A DNA stretch of 64,000 nt from JACCXG01 sp963750935 (GTDB lineage Bacteria; Acidobacteriota; Vicinamibacteria; Vicinamibacterales; 2-12-FULL-66-21), in assembly GCA_963750935.1 (NCBI GenBank), contig CAVVSR010000018.1:124001-188000 (forward strand), read 5' to 3'. The notes beneath the pieces are model-generated. The model did not search any database and was not told the origin of the DNA. It worked only from the letters and a program-made list of their open reading frames with translations. This document shows positions 48,804 through 60,670 of the stretch, piece after piece. Position numbers and translations under genes: made by a program. Within the stretch, counting starts at the first letter, position 1. Each line of letters starts with the position of its first letter.

Positions 48804-50736
48804 ATGTCTCGATCCGTCACGTCCGGCACGACCCTCGACAATCTCAGGAAAGAAGCCAAACGCTGGCTCAAGGCGCTTCGCGACGGTGATGCGCCGGCGC
48901 GGGCGCGGCTGGAGCGCGCGCTGGCCCAGCCACCGGCCTCGCCCACGCTGCGCGACATCCAGCAGGCGATCGCGCGCGAGTTCGGCGTGCCCGGCTGGAC
49001 CAGCCTGGTCGCCCTCGTCGAGCGGGACGCCCCGATTCGCCGGTATCAGCGCGTCGCCGAAGCGCTCGTGACGGCGTACCGCTCCGAAGACGAGGCAGCG
49101 ATGCAGATCGTCTGGGACTATTTCGGCCACCGCCGAACGTGGGACGCCATGCGGCGCTACGTCCGCCTCGATCTCGGCCGGCGGGAACAGCCGCAGACTC
49201 CCGAAGACGACGTCGTCAGCATCGCGGATGCGCAGTACCTCGTGGCGCGCGCGCAGCGGTTCGAGTCGTGGCAGGCGCTCGAGGCGTTCGCGGCGACACT
49301 GCCGCCCGCGACCGCCACGTTTGCCGAGCGGCCGGTAGCCGCGCACGCGGGATCCGGCGAGGAGCCGTCCGCCGAAGACGCCGTCGTTCACTCGCGTGAC
49401 TGGGACGAGCTGTTCGACGTCATGGACGAGCGCGAGCTCACCGGCCTGCAGGCGCACGGCCAGATGACCGACGCGCTGCTCGCGCGCGTGTCGCAGCTCG
49501 ATCACGTCACGACGCTCGATCTCAGCGGATCCAAGGCGCTCACCGACGACGGCCTGAAGCACCTCGCGCGGCTGCCGCAGCTCCGGCATCTCAACCTGGC
49601 TGGATGTGCGAGGCTCAGCGACGCCGGGCTCGAGGTGCTGCGCCGGCTGCCCGCGCTCGAAACGATCAACCTCGCCTGGACGCGCGTCACCGACGCAGGC
49701 GCCGCGCACCTGGCAGGATGTCCACGTCTCGAGAAGGTCGATCTCGGCGGCACCGGGAGCGGCGACGGCGCGGTGCGCGCGCTTGCCGGCACGACAAGGC
49801 TCCGCGACTTCAGGTCTGGCAACGGCTTCACCGACGAGGGGTTCGCCGCGCTGCACGACCTGCCGATGCTGAAGACGTGGCAGTGCGAGGAGCCGCGGCT
49901 GGAGCTGTTCGATTTCAGTCCGCGCTCGACGTTCCTGATGCTGCGCGGCCCGTTCACCGACGCGGGCATGGCACGGCTCGCCGGCCTGGACGGGCTCTAC
50001 GGCGTGAACGTGGACAGCAGTCAGCTCCGCATCACCGGCGCGAGCCTGACAGCGCTGGCCACGCTGCCGCATTTCTGCTGGCTCGCCTTCGACGCGAAGG
50101 ACGACTCGATGCCCTACATCGCGGCGCTGCCCCACTTGCGCTTCCTGATGTGCCAGGACACGACCGCCGGAGACGACGGCTTCGTCGCGCTGAGCCGCTC
50201 GCGAACCCTCGAGTACATCTGGGGACGACGGTGCCACAACCTGCAGCGGCGCGGGTTCACCGCGCTGGCCGACATGCCGGCGCTGCGCGCGCTCTCGGTG
50301 AGCTGCCTGAACGTGGACGACGAGGGGCTGTCGGCGCTGCCGCGGTTTCCGGCGCTGCGCGAGCTGATGCCGATGGACGTCCCGGACGAGGGCTACCGGC
50401 ACATCGCCGGTGTGACCGCGCTCGAGTCCCTCGTCCTGATGTATTGTCGCGACACGACGGATCGCGCGACGGAGCACATCGGCGGCCTGCCGCAGTTGCG
50501 CCGGTACTTCGCGAGCTACACGCGGATCACCGACCGCACGCCGGAAATCCTCGGCGGCATCGAGTCGCTCGAAGAGATCACGCTCGATACGTGCGCCGGC
50601 CTGACGAACCGGGGCATCGCCGCGCTCGCGCGCCTGCCGCGGCTGCGGCGGCTTGAGCGCGTCGGGAATGCCGCACGTCACGCCGGAGGTGGCGACGGCA
50701 TTCGGTCCGGGCGTGCGGGTGGAGATCAGGCCGTGA
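48804..50736 (+). CDS. Leucine-rich-repeat protein with helical N-terminal domain, frameshift near the 3' end
   Basis: About 643 residues from ATG 48804, preceded by GGAGGAAGG. Residues 1-200 form a helical domain beginning LDNLRKEAKRWLKALRDGDA and AREFGVPGWTSLVALVERD, a module that also precedes ankyrin repeats in Acidobacteriota. From ~210 to the end there are more than ten LRRs of the type LTDDGLKHLARLPQLRHLNL, LSDAGLEVLRRLPALETINL and NRGIAALARLPRLRRL. An extra T near 50654 shifts the end; the true tail is SASGMPHVTPEVATAFGPGV with a stop at 50734-50736. It is a cytoplasmic protein-interaction scaffold, with no signal peptide. It is not an obvious toxin or effector. Confidence 0.8.
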
Positions 50737-50754
50737 CGGTGCGCGACGAACGGA

Positions 50755-52293
50755 TCAGCGCGGCAGTACGGGCAAGACATACGACACTGCCGCGCCAGGC
50801 CCGACGGGGATGTCGAGCGCCACCCACAATGCCGTCAGGATTGCGCCCCCGATGTAGAACGCAATGCTCAGCGGGAGCAGCAGCGCGAGCAGCGTCCCCA
50901 GCCGGAAGTCCGGAACCCAACGGCGGCAGAAGGTCAGCGTCAGCACGAAGTAGGGATTGAGCGGTGAAATCAGGTTGGTGACGGTGTCGCCGACACGATA
51001 GGCCGCCGTCGTCATCTCAGGCGAGATGCCCAGCAGCATCATCATCGGCGCAGCCACCGGCGCCATCGCCGTCCACTTGGCCGACCCTGACGCGATCAGG
51101 AAATCCAGCCAGGCCGACATGGTGGTCAGGATCGGCAGCAGCAGCGCCGGTGGCGCGTGCATGGCGCGCAGCTGGTCCGCGCCAACGATCGCGGTGATCG
51201 GCCCGAGGTTCGACCAGCCGAACATGGCCACGAACTGGGCGGCGAAAAAGACCAGCACCAGATACGGGAGCATGCTTTCCAGGCCGTTGGCCATCATCGC
51301 GACAACGTCGCGATGGGAGCGGATGGTGCCGGTCGACGCGCCATATGCCCAGCCGGTGGCAACGAAGAGCAGAAAGAATCCGGGAATCAGTGCGCGAAAG
51401 AGCGGCGTCAGGCGCTGACCCGGTGCGGCGGCCTCGTCGTAGAGCGGCGTGAAACCCGGGTAGAGCGACAGCACCGCGAAGAGCGCGACCACACTGAGGG
51501 CCGCCAGTCCCGCTACGCGCAGGCCACGCCGTTCCGCCGTCGTCAGCACGGTGGCTTGCCATTCGGCCGCGGCCGGGCGTTCCCCGTGCCAGGGGCCGAG
51601 CCGCGGCGCGACCACGCGGGTCGTGACGATCCACCCCAACCCGGTGAACACAACGGCGATGCCGATGCTGAACCACCAGTTGCCCACGGGGTTCATCGTC
51701 CAACCTGGCTCGATCAGCCGCGCCCCCGTCTCGGTGATGCTCAGGACGAGCACGTCGTATTGGCCCGGCAGAAGATTGCCGGCGAGTCCAACGCAGACGC
51801 CGGCGTAGCCGACCGTGAGGCCGAGCACAGGGTGCCGTCCGGCGGCAGCGAAGATCAGGCCCGCGAGCGGTACGAAGACGATGTAGCCGGCATCGAACGC
51901 ATGACACGTCAGCATGCCTGTCAGCATCACCGCGGGCACGAGCACGCGCTCCGGCACTGAGCGAAGTCCAATCCGCACGAGCGCGACGAACAGGCCGCTG
52001 CGATCGGCGACACCCGCGCCCAGCATGATCGTGAGCGCGATGCCCAGCGGCGCGAACGCCGCATAGGTGCGCGGGATCTCGGTAATGAGCAGCTGCAGTG
52101 ACTGCTCCGACAGCAGGCTCTTGACGATCAGCGTCTCGCCGGTGACAGGGTTGACCGCCGACCAGCCAGCGGCCGCACCGGCCGCGGACATCCCCATCAG
52201 CACCGCGATCAGGGCGACGAAGATCAGGACCGGGTCCGGCAGGGCGTTGCCCAGCCGCTCGACGGCGTCAAGGAAGCGATTGCGCTCCTGCAC
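50755..52293 (-). CDS. AbgT-family transporter
   Basis: 512 residues from GTG 52293. Family hallmarks: GVADRSGLFVALVRIGLRSV, AYGASTGTIRSHRDVVAMMA, SGSAKWTAMAPVAAPMMMLL and SPEMTTAAYRVGDTVTNLIS followed by PLNPYFVLTL, with 11-13 membrane segments. AbgT proteins import p-aminobenzoyl-glutamate, and some export sulfonamides, using the proton gradient. No abgA/abgB hydrolase genes are near. It converges with the LRR gene with 18 bp between stops. Confidence 0.92.
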   Translation of the reverse strand: MQERNRFLDAVERLGNALPDPVLIFVALIAVLMGMSAAGAAAGWSAVNPVTGETLIVKSLLSEQSLQLLITEIPRTYAAFAPLGIALTIMLGAGVADRSGLFVALVRIGLRSVPERVLVPAVMLTGMLTCHAFDAGYIVFVPLAGLIFAAAGRHPVLGLTVGYAGVCVGLAGNLLPGQYDVLVLSITETGARLIEPGWTMNPVGNWWFSIGIAVVFTGLGWIVTTRVVAPRLGPWHGERPAAAEWQATVLTTAERRGLRVAGLAALSVVALFAVLSLYPGFTPLYDEAAAPGQRLTPLFRALIPGFFLLFVATGWAYGASTGTIRSHRDVVAMMANGLESMLPYLVLVFFAAQFVAMFGWSNLGPITAIVGADQLRAMHAPPALLLPILTTMSAWLDFLIASGSAKWTAMAPVAAPMMMLLGISPEMTTAAYRVGDTVTNLISPLNPYFVLTLTFCRRWVPDFRLGTLLALLLPLSIAFYIGGAILTALWVALDIPVGPGAAVSYVLPVLPR

Positions 52294-52485
52294 CGGCGGC
52301 GGAAGACGCCGTCAGACACACTCTGGATCACAGGATCACACGAGAGGGATCGGAACCGGGGTCGATTGTGATGGCAAGTGCGGGGATTATATACGTGGCC
52401 GAAGCGCGCTAGGGGGCACCACCTGAGCTGAAACCCACTTCTCCGGTGCCATGGCCACTGCCCGTATAATTCCGCAGCGACCCTG

Positions 52486-55218
52486 GTGGCCCTCACTTCC
52501 GGCACGCGCGTCGGCCCGTATGAGATCGTTTCCCTCCTTGGCGCGGGCGGCATGGGCGAGGTCTATCGCGCGCATGACCCGAAGCTCAATCGCGATATCG
52601 CACTGAAGGTCCTTCCGGAGCTCTTCGCCGTCGATCTCGATCGCGTCGCGCGCTTCAAGCGTGAGGCGCAGGTGCTGGCGTCGCTCAACCACCCACATAT
52701 CGCCGCAATTTACGGTTTCGAAGAAACGAATGGCGTGCAGGCGCTCGCCTTGGAGCTGATCGAGGGACCGACATTGGCCGACCGTCTCGCGCAGGGGCCG
52801 ATTCCCGTCGACGAGGCGCTGCCGATCGCGCGGCAGATCGCGGCGGCGCTCGAAGCGGCCCACGAGCGAGGGATCATCCACCGTGACCTCAAGCCGGCCA
52901 ATATCAAACTGCGTCCCGATGGCACGGTGAAGGTGCTCGACTTCGGCCTCGCGAAGGCGTTGGAGCCTGTGGCGCCGGTCGGTGGAGACGCGACGGCATC
53001 ACCGACGATCACCAGCCCCGCGATGACCCAGATGGGACTGATCCTTGGCACTGCCGCCTACATGAGTCCCGAGCAGGCCAAGGGACGCCCGACTGACAAG
53101 CGAAGCGACGTCTGGTCGTTCGGCGCCGTGCTTCACGAAATGCTGTCCGGCCAGCGCACGTTCAAGGGGGACGACATCGCCGACACGCTGGCGGCAGTCC
53201 TGCGCCACGACGTCGACTGGGCCGTGCTCCCCGCGGCGACGCCCGCATCGGTGCGGTATCTCCTCGCGCGCTGTCTCGAACGGGACGTCACGCGGCGGCT
53301 GCGCGACATCGGCGAAGCCCGGATTCAGCTCGAGGAGTTGATGAGCGGGTCTGTGGAGCAACCCGCATCCTCGCATGTGACGAAGCGCTCGATCGCGCGA
53401 CGTGTCGCACCGGCGGCGATTGCCGCGTTGGCGTCCAGCGCATTGACCGGGGCGCTGGTGCTGTCGCTGTTCACAGAGCGTGCGGCGCAGAATCCTCCGC
53501 TCGTGTCGCGCTTCGAGATTGTGCCACCGCCCGGCCAGGCGCTGGGGAATCTCGATTTGGTTCGGGCGATTGCCGTCTCACCAGACGGCCGGTTCATCGT
53601 GTCCGTAGCGCGTCCCGAGCGCTCGCAGTTGGCCGTTCGCGCAATCAATGGGCTTGATGTTCGTCTGCTGACCGGTACCGACTCCGCGGAGCAGCCGTTC
53701 TTTTCTCCCGATAGCCAATGGATCGGATTCCACAGCGGCGGCAGCCTGAAGAGGGTGCCCGTCTCGGGCGGGGTTGCGATCCCGATCTGCTCGACCAGCG
53801 GCTGGGGTGGCATACGTGGTGCGAGCTGGGGTGATGACGGCAGCATCGTGTTCGCCACGTTCGCCGGTGAACTCATGAGTGTGCCGGCGCGCGGCGGTGA
53901 GCCGACGGTATTGACGAGACCGGATCCGTCGAAAAGCGAGGCACGCCATTGGTATCCGTCCATTCTGCCAGGCGGCCGTGGAATATTGTTCACCATTACG
54001 GCTCCGGACCGCGTCGGGTCTGCACAGGTGGCCGTCCTGGATCTGAAGACGAAGCAGCAGAAGACGCTGATTCGCGGTGGAAGTCAGGCCGAGTACATCC
54101 CGAGCGGCCACTTAGTGTATGCGGCGGCCAACACACTGCGCGCTGTGCGGTTCGACCTTGAACGACTCCAGGTGCTGAGCGATCCCGTCACGGTCGTGGA
54201 CGACGTGGCGATGACAATTCTAGGCGCGGCACAATACGCGTTCTCCCGGACGGGCACATTTGTTTACGTTCCGTCGCGCCCGCAGATGGCGAGGTCGCTC
54301 GTGTGGGTAGATCGCAAGGGGCAGGAAGCGCCGATCCCCGCTCCGGCTCGCGCGTACATTGAACCGCGTTTGTCGCCTGACGGACAGTCGCATCGCCGTC
54401 GCCATCGCAGACCAGGACCACGACATCTGGTTGTGGGATTTGACGCGTGGAGGGCCGCTCACCCGGCTTACCATCGATCCGAGCCTCGATCAGCATCCGA
54501 TCTGGACGGTGGACGGGCAGCGCATTGTGTTCGCGTCGCGCCGCGCGGGCGCCCTGAATTTATGGGTCCAGGCGGCAGATGGCACAGGGGCCGCCGAACA
54601 GCTGACCACCGGGCCCGACAGGCAGTGGCCCGCATTTGTTCTGCCAGACGGGACAGGCATCATCGGCACTGAGATTTCGCCTCACACGGCGGGCGACATC
54701 GTTTGGTTCAAGCGTCGCGGCGAACCAAGCTGCGCAGGGCACATCACCTGGTTCTGGTCCGTTGCTCGTCGAGCGGTTGGTTCACACGAACGCCATCGAA
54801 CACAGCCCCGACGTGTCGCCGGACGGGCGCTACATCGCCTACGAGTCGCAGCCGGGTGGGATCTATGTCCGGCCGTTCCCGCGGGTCACCGACGGGTCGT
54901 GGCACGTGTCAACGGATGGCGGCTCGCGACCTCTGTGGGCGCGGAACGGACGGGAGCTGTTTTACCTCGACCGGGAGAACAAGCTCACGGCCGTGCCCGT
55001 GCAGACGTCCGGCCGAGCGCTCGTGCATGGAAGTCCGGTAAGAGTGCTCGACACTGCATACGCGCGACGCGTTGGGGAACTCGCGCCCCTATGACGTCTC
55101 GCCAGACGGTCAGCGGTTTCTGATGATCAAAGAGGACCTCACGGCCGCGAAGCCGGCAGGACTCATGGTTGTCCTCAACTGGCACGAAGAGCTGAAACGG
55201 CTGCTGCCCGCACGATGA
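52486..55218 (+). pseudogene. Ser/Thr kinase with membrane segment and TolB/PD40-type propeller, three or more frameshifts
   Basis: Begins at GTG 52486. An intact kinase domain comes first: LLGAGGMGEVYRAHDP (G-loop), K41, HRDLKPAN (132-139), DFGLAKAL and SPEQAKGRPTDKRSDVWSFG. One membrane helix (~residues 305-330) is followed by PD40/TolB-like blades (VSPDGRFIVSVARPERSQLA, FSPDSQWIGFHSGG). The sequence changes frame near 54384 (then SRIAVAIADQDHDIWLWDL), between about 54735 and 54770 (then HSPDVSPDGRYIAYESQPGG) and near 55062 (then NSRPYDVSPDGQRFLMIKED), ending with ELKRLLPAR at 55218. Joined it is a full ~910-residue acidobacterial kinase-propeller: cytoplasmic kinase with a periplasmic sensor. 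Breaks lie only in the propeller. Confidence 0.85.
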
Positions 55219-55245
55219 TGTCTGCGACGCAGCCGACGAGAAGCG

Positions 55246-56956
55246 ATGAGCTCGCCTGACTCTTCCGTGATCCGGAGACCATTTCTGACAGCTCTTGCTG
55301 CAGTCTCCGTCCTGCTCGCCGCGACGTCGGCCCGTGCACAGGTCCAGATCGATTGGGATGCCGAAGTGTGCGGCGCTCAGTACGAGTCCGCGATCACCAC
55401 CCTCAGCAACGTGCCACTTCCGAATCGCGACCCATTCGACCTCGATCGGGCCATGACGCTCTTCCGCTTCAACCGCCAGCGGGAATCGCGGGCCATGCTT
55501 GACGCGGCGGCCCGGAAGGTTCGCGGTGCCTGGCGGTGGCGCCTCCCGCATGACCTGCGAAGCGAGGTTACGCAGGACATCGACGCCTTTCGAGACTGCG
55601 TGGCCACGACGAAGCCGGCCCCGCTGGGGACGCTTACCGTCCGAACACGCGGGGCGGATGTCCCCGCGATGACGGTCTCGGTCGACGCGATAGCGATCGG
55701 CAGGACCAGCCGCAACGGCACGATCACCGCGCGGGTGCCGTCGGGTGTGATCCGAGTCACCGCCGAGCGAACGCCCTCCTGGTGGGGCTCCGAGTACGTC
55801 TCCATTCGGCCAGGACGCCCGGCGACTGTTTCTATCGCCATCGATGATGGCAAGGAAGTGAGCGAGGAGACGCCGCTCGTGCTCGCCGAGGCCGTCGACG
55901 ACATCGTTCCTGCATCGACCACATCGTTCACGTTGAAGTTCATGCGCGCGGGGCGATTGGTGCCGATCGTCAGCATTCAGCAGATCGACCTCGACGATCC
56001 CGACGCCACGTCGATACCCGGCCTGGCCGAGCTGTTTACCGTCTCTCAGGGCGCCATCCTGGCCAGGAACACGTCGGCTCTGTTCGACGCCCTTGCCCCC
56101 GATCTGGATCGAACGATCAGCTTGCTGGTCGTGGCGACCGACTCGGCTGAGGTCTTTCACGCCAATCGGATCGCGTTCCGGGTTGGCCGGTCCGGACTAA
56201 GCGTCGCCCTGGCGCCGCCGCCGTCGAATCCGCAGCTTGCGCTCTCCAACATTCAGGTCGGCGTGTCAGTGATGGGGGCCGGCATCGCGGTCGAGCGAGT
56301 GTCCGATGCCAGAGGTCGGATCGAGATTGCATCGTTTCCCCATGGTCCGATCGCCCTCGACTGCGTGGCGGTCTCGGAAGGCCGTTACTACTATGGCGAG
56401 GCAATGCTGGTGCACTCGGGTCAGCGTCAGGTGAAGCTGGTCTTACGTCACGTGTCCGATGTCATCAATGGTGTTCCGGCATTGTCGAACGAGGGACCCG
56501 GCGGCGCGGCACATTCGCGGGCCTTCGGAGAGTGGCGCCGGAAGGAAAGCGACGGAAGCCGTGCTCGAAGTGCCGTCGCGTGGTCGCGACGAGACGATCT
56601 CTCGAGCGTCGACGCTCATCGCGCCACCGGGGACGCCCACTGCGCGCCTGGACTACGAAGTCTCCACGGACGAACGTCGGAGCACATCGGGATTCGACGA
56701 CTTGTGGGCGCTGTCGGTACTCGGGGCTCGTGGAGAGCGACTGTTTCACGTCGTCCGGAACGTCAGCTCGCAGTTTCGCTACCACCCACAATGGCAGATG
56801 GACAACACGACAGGCGATCGCGGAGGCCATCTCGACATCGGGCACCTGACGGCCGGGGCGCCCGTACGCCTGACGCTGGTCGGGACCGCGATCAACATCG
56901 GCGACAACGAATACCCGACTACCGTCCGCGCACGATTGGCTCCGACCGGCCGCTGA
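55246..56956 (+). CDS. Secreted protein of unknown function, frameshifted
   Basis: Starts at ATG 55246 with a signal peptide (MSSPDSSVIRRPFLTALAAV, ending ARAQ). The mature part has strand-rich segments resembling Ig-like or PEGA-type domains (LGTLTVRTRGADVPAMTVSV, GVIRVTAERTPSWWGSEYVS). Somewhere between 56480 and 56550 the reading passes to another frame, which continues TEAVLEVPSRGRDETISRAS and ends INIGDNEYPTTVRARLAPTG at 56956. Joined length is ~570 residues. No family is recognised. It follows the kinase-propeller by 27 bp and may be co-transcribed with it. Confidence 0.65.
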
Positions 56957-57070
56957 AGGCGCCGATCGAAAATCTCCCAGCTCGGTCCGGACCGAGCTCG
57001 CGCGAGAACCGCTCGATCGCCAATCGCCCGCCAGAAGTCCCGAGCGGCGTATCATCGCGAAGTGGACATC

Positions 57071-59399
57071 ATGCGCGACATCCGATACGCCGTCCGCTCG
57101 CTTCGCAGCGCCCCGCTGGTGACGGGCACGGCGCTGGCCGTGCTCGCCCTCGGCATCGGCGTCACCACGGCGATCTTCACCGTGGCGTACGGCGTGCTGC
57201 TGCGGCCGCTTCCCTTCGCCGACCCTGACCGGCTCGTCCAGGTCGGCACGATCGGCATCCTCGAGTTCCAGGCCTATCGCGAACAGAGCCGGTCCTTCGA
57301 CCGGATGGTGGCGTACGGCACGGTGACGAAGAACCTGCAGGCGCCGGACGGCGCCGAGCGCGTCGTGGCCGTCACCGCCGAGCGCGCGCTGTTCGATCTC
57401 CTCGGCGTCAGGCCGCTTGCCGGTCGCACGTTCACCGCGGCCGATCCGGTGCGGACGGCCGTCGTCAGCGAGGGCTTCTGGCGGCGTCGAACCGGCGGAT
57501 CCGAACAGCCGGGAAACTGGACGATCGTGTTCGACAACGAGCCGCACGCGATCGTCGGCATCATGCCGGCGTCGTTTCGATTTCCCTCAACCGGACCGGC
57601 GCCCGAGGCCTGGATCGTCACCGATCTGCCGCGCACCGACAGCTGGTTCCAGCGCATCGACGCGGCGGTGGCGCGGCTGAGACCGGACGTCGCGCTCGAC
57701 ACCGCACGCGCCGAGCTCCAGACGATCGCGTCGCGACTCGAGCCGCTGACGCAGTCGAATCCGACGCGGGCGCTGCCGCTGACGCCATTGACCGAGGCCG
57801 TCGTCGGCCGATCGCGGCAGGGCCTGCTGATGCTGCTTGGCGCCGCGGCCGTGGTCCTTCCTGATCGCGTGCGCGAACGTCGCCAGCCTGCTGCTGGCGC
57901 GCGCGGAGGAACGCCGGCGGGAAATCGCGGTCCGGCTGGCGCTCGGCGCCGGACGCGGACGTCTCCTCCGCCAGTTTCTCGTCGAGAGCCTGTTGCTGGC
58001 GCTGACGGCCACCATCGCGGCGATCGGCATTGCCGCCGCGGGCACACGCGCGGCTCGTCGCGCTCGCCGGGCGTGAGATTCCCCGCGCCTCGGAGCTCGG
58101 ATTCGACTGGACGGCGTTCGTGTTCCTGCTCGGGGTCGCGCTCGCGGCCGGGCTGGTGTTCGGCCTGGCGCCCGCGCTGCACCTGCGCCGTGCCGACGTG
58201 TCGGGCATCCTCTCGTCGGCGCGGAGCTCGAAGACGCCGCGGTCCGTCGCCATCGGCGGCGCGCTCGTGGTCTGCGAGATCGCGCTGACGTTCGTCCTGC
58301 TGGCGGGCTCGGCGCTGCTCCTCCGCGCCTTCGTCAACCTGCAACTCGCGCCGACCGGCGTCACAACCGATCAGGTCGTCACGCTCCGCCTCGACTCTCG
58401 CGGCGTGCTGCCGCCGTCGCCGGCGGGCGATGATGCCGGACGCACCGCGCAGGGCCGCTACTTTCAGGCGATCGAGGATCGGGTGCGGCAGCTGCCCGGC
58501 GTGCGCGCGGCCGGCCTCGTCACACGTCTCCACCTCCAGAGCGCGGGCAACACCGGACAGTTCACCATTCCCGGGCGGCCCGGCGCGGCCGGCGCCAGCT
58601 TTCCGGTCAGGCTTCGCGAGGTGTCGCCCGGCTACTTCGAGGCGCTCGGCGTCAGCCTGCGCGCGGGACGTCTGTTCACCGATCGCGACGCGGCATCATC
58701 GTGAACGAGGCGCTCGTCCGGCAGCATTTCGGATCGGCCGATCCGATCGGTCAGGTCCTCGATCGCGGCACCATCGTCGGTGTCGTCGGCGACATCCGTC
58801 AGAGCGTGCGCCAACCCGCGGAACCGGAAATCTACAGGCCGCTCGCCGCGACCTCCTACTCGGCCGCCACGCTCGTCGTCAGCTCACCGCTGCCGCCCGA
58901 GCAGCTGGTTGGCTCGCTGCGCGCGGCGATCCGCGACATCAACCCGAATCAGGCCGTGTTCGACGTCCAGACGATGGAGGATGTGTTGATGGCCGCGCAC
59001 GGCGACGTCAACATCTCGTTGTCGGTGGTCGGGCTGCTCGGCGCGCTGGCGTTGATCCTGTCGGCCGCGGGCATCTACAGCGTGATGGCCTACGCCGTCG
59101 CGGCGCGGCGCCGGGAGATGGGGATCCGGATGGCTCTCGGCGCGAGCCGCGGGCGCGTGCTGCAGCTGGTGCTCGGTCAGGGCGCGACGCTCGCGATCAT
59201 CGGCGTCGCGATCGGCGCGGCCGGAGCGCTGGCGCTCACGCGGTCGCTCCGCGCCGTGCTCTACGAGATCAGCCCGAGCGATCCGCTGACGTTCGTCCTC
59301 GCCGCGGCCGTCATCACGGCGATAGCCATGCTGGCGGCGCTCGCACCCGCGCGCCGCGCGACGACGGTCGATCCGATGACCGTGCTGCGCGCGGACTGA
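57071..59399 (+). pseudogene. ADOP-type permease, broken by at least three frameshifts
   Basis: ATG 57071 (MRDIRYAVRSLRSAPLVTGT) is my preferred start; GTG 57062 is possible. A standard ADOP without prefix domain: LALGIGVTTAIFTVAYGVLL, then breaks near 57859 (extra T before LLIACANVASLLLARAEER), near 58045 (before HARLVALAGREIPR) and near 58693 (before IIVNEALVRQHFGSADPIGQ). The C-terminus YAVAARRREMGIRMALGASR and LAPARRATTVDPMTVLRAD is complete. Domains are all present when joined (~775 residues). A palindromic terminator-like stem follows the stop within 4 bp. Its last 49 bp recur at 60671-60720. Confidence 0.85.
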
Positions 59400-59402
59400 G
59401 CG

Positions 59403-59424
59403 GACACGCGAGGCCTGGCGTGTC
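59403..59424. terminator. Candidate intrinsic terminator
   Basis: GACACGC, GAGGCCTG, GCGTGTC forms a 22-bp near-palindrome 4 bp after the ADOP stop, followed by ACTTTTG. The T-run is short, so efficiency is uncertain. Confidence 0.5.
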
Positions 59425-59605
59425 ACTTTTGAATGTCCAATTGCGAAAAGGACATCTCACCGCGACGCAGCCCGGATGCGCCGTGCCCGCCAATTTCCAC
59501 ACCAGCAGGAGGTTAAGACGCGGATGACGCTGGTCTGGATATTGATGGACATCGGACGACCGGACCCTCACCGGCGCGGTGAGGACCCCTATTCGATTCC
59601 ATCCG

Positions 59606-60112
59606 ATGGCCGAGCACACCCCGACACCGCCGCCACTGCCGACCCGGCAAACAGCCTGGGCCAGGGTCCGCGACATCGCCGGTGCCCTGTCGCTGACGCG
59701 CATCCAGTCCCTCGTCGCCACACTGGCGGGGATCACGTCCCTCGTCGGAGCCGTGTACTCAGTCGTGCAATTCGCCGGGCCTGGACGAACGGGGGCGCTC
59801 GTCGCGACCGTGCACGCCGCGGGCTCGCCGCAGGGCATCACCGGCGCGACAATCGAAGTGCTCACGACGGAGAACACACTCGTCGCCACGCTGACGCCTG
59901 ACTCTGCGGGCCAGGTGACACATGAGTTGAACGAGGGTGTCTACGTCGTTCGTGTCAGCCATCCGCGGTACGCGGCCGAGGTCCGTCGCATCCAGGTGCA
60001 GCCGCGGCAGACGGTTGAGATCAAGACCACCCTGCGCGCCGGTTCGTCGTCGCCGATCGAACGGGCGGCGAAGAAGGGGGTGGGCGCCGTCCGAAGGACG
60101 CTTGGCTTGTGA
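59606..60112 (+). CDS. Single-pass membrane protein with carboxypeptidase-regulatory-like domain
   Basis: 168 residues from ATG 59606 (MAEHTPTPPPLPTRQTAWAR). One membrane helix lies near residues 37-58 (SLVATLAGITSLVGAVYSVV). After it comes a ~80-residue Ig-like/CarboxypepD_reg-type domain: GSPQGITGATIEVLTTENTL, GQVTHELNEGVYVVRVSHPR. It should sit in a membrane with this domain outside. Function unknown. It and the next lipoprotein form a pair lying between two ADOP 3'-end repeats, which suggests an inserted or duplicated cassette. Confidence 0.7.
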   Translation: MAEHTPTPPPLPTRQTAWARVRDIAGALSLTRIQSLVATLAGITSLVGAVYSVVQFAGPGRTGALVATVHAAGSPQGITGATIEVLTTENTLVATLTPDSAGQVTHELNEGVYVVRVSHPRYAAEVRRIQVQPRQTVEIKTTLRAGSSSPIERAAKKGVGAVRRTLGL

Positions 60113-60176
60113 CTCACCCACCGGACTCGGTCCAGACCGAGTTCCTGCAATCCGAAACACACGTAATCTTCACGAC

Positions 60177-60659
60177 ATGCAGCGAGGGCTGATCGTCGCC
60201 ATCGGCGTTGTCCTCGTGGGGTGCGGCAGCTACTTCGCGCCGAACCGGAACATCAGCGATCGGCTCGACGATTCCGCCGTGCCCGGAACGTGGCGGCTGA
60301 CAGACCGGTCGCTGCAGCTGCTCACACGCGAAGGGCTTCAGTCCAACAGCGCTCACCGACATGCGATTACGTTCAGGCCCGACCACACGTGTGACTTTGC
60401 CTCGGTTCGCCACTTCTTTGACAAGCCCGAGTACCTGGCCGTGCCGTGCACGTGGTTGCTGGAGCATGACACGCAGGGGGGCTCCAACGTGCAAACGGTC
60501 AACGCACTGCGCCTCCAGCTGCCGACCAGGGACGGACCGTATACGCAGTACTTGAACTTCGCACGTGAGGATGGCCGGCTACTGTTATGGGAGTACCTTG
60601 GCGATCCGGATCTCTGGGAGTTCGTCGAGTACTACAAGGCCGAGGCGGCGGGGTCGTAG
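60177..60659 (+). CDS. Small putative lipoprotein
   Basis: 160 residues from ATG 60177 (MQRGLIVAIGVVLVGCGSYF); lipobox VLVGC. The mature domain has alternating strands (GTWRLTDRSLQLLTREGLQS, AITFRPDHTCDFASVRHFFD, LLEHDTQGGSNVQTVNALRL), reminiscent of a small lipocalin-like or META-type barrel, but I do not recognise the family. Second gene of the cassette between ADOP 3'-end repeats. Periplasmic-side anchoring is expected. Confidence 0.72.
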   Translation: MQRGLIVAIGVVLVGCGSYFAPNRNISDRLDDSAVPGTWRLTDRSLQLLTREGLQSNSAHRHAITFRPDHTCDFASVRHFFDKPEYLAVPCTWLLEHDTQGGSNVQTVNALRLQLPTRDGPYTQYLNFAREDGRLLLWEYLGDPDLWEFVEYYKAEAAGS

Positions 60660-60670
60660 CAGGCGACTCC

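Noticed and set aside
59524..59901. Overlapping + strand frame starting MTLVWILMDIG
   Set aside because: Out of frame with the membrane/CarboxypepD_reg-like protein at 59606, which has a clear helix and domain pattern.
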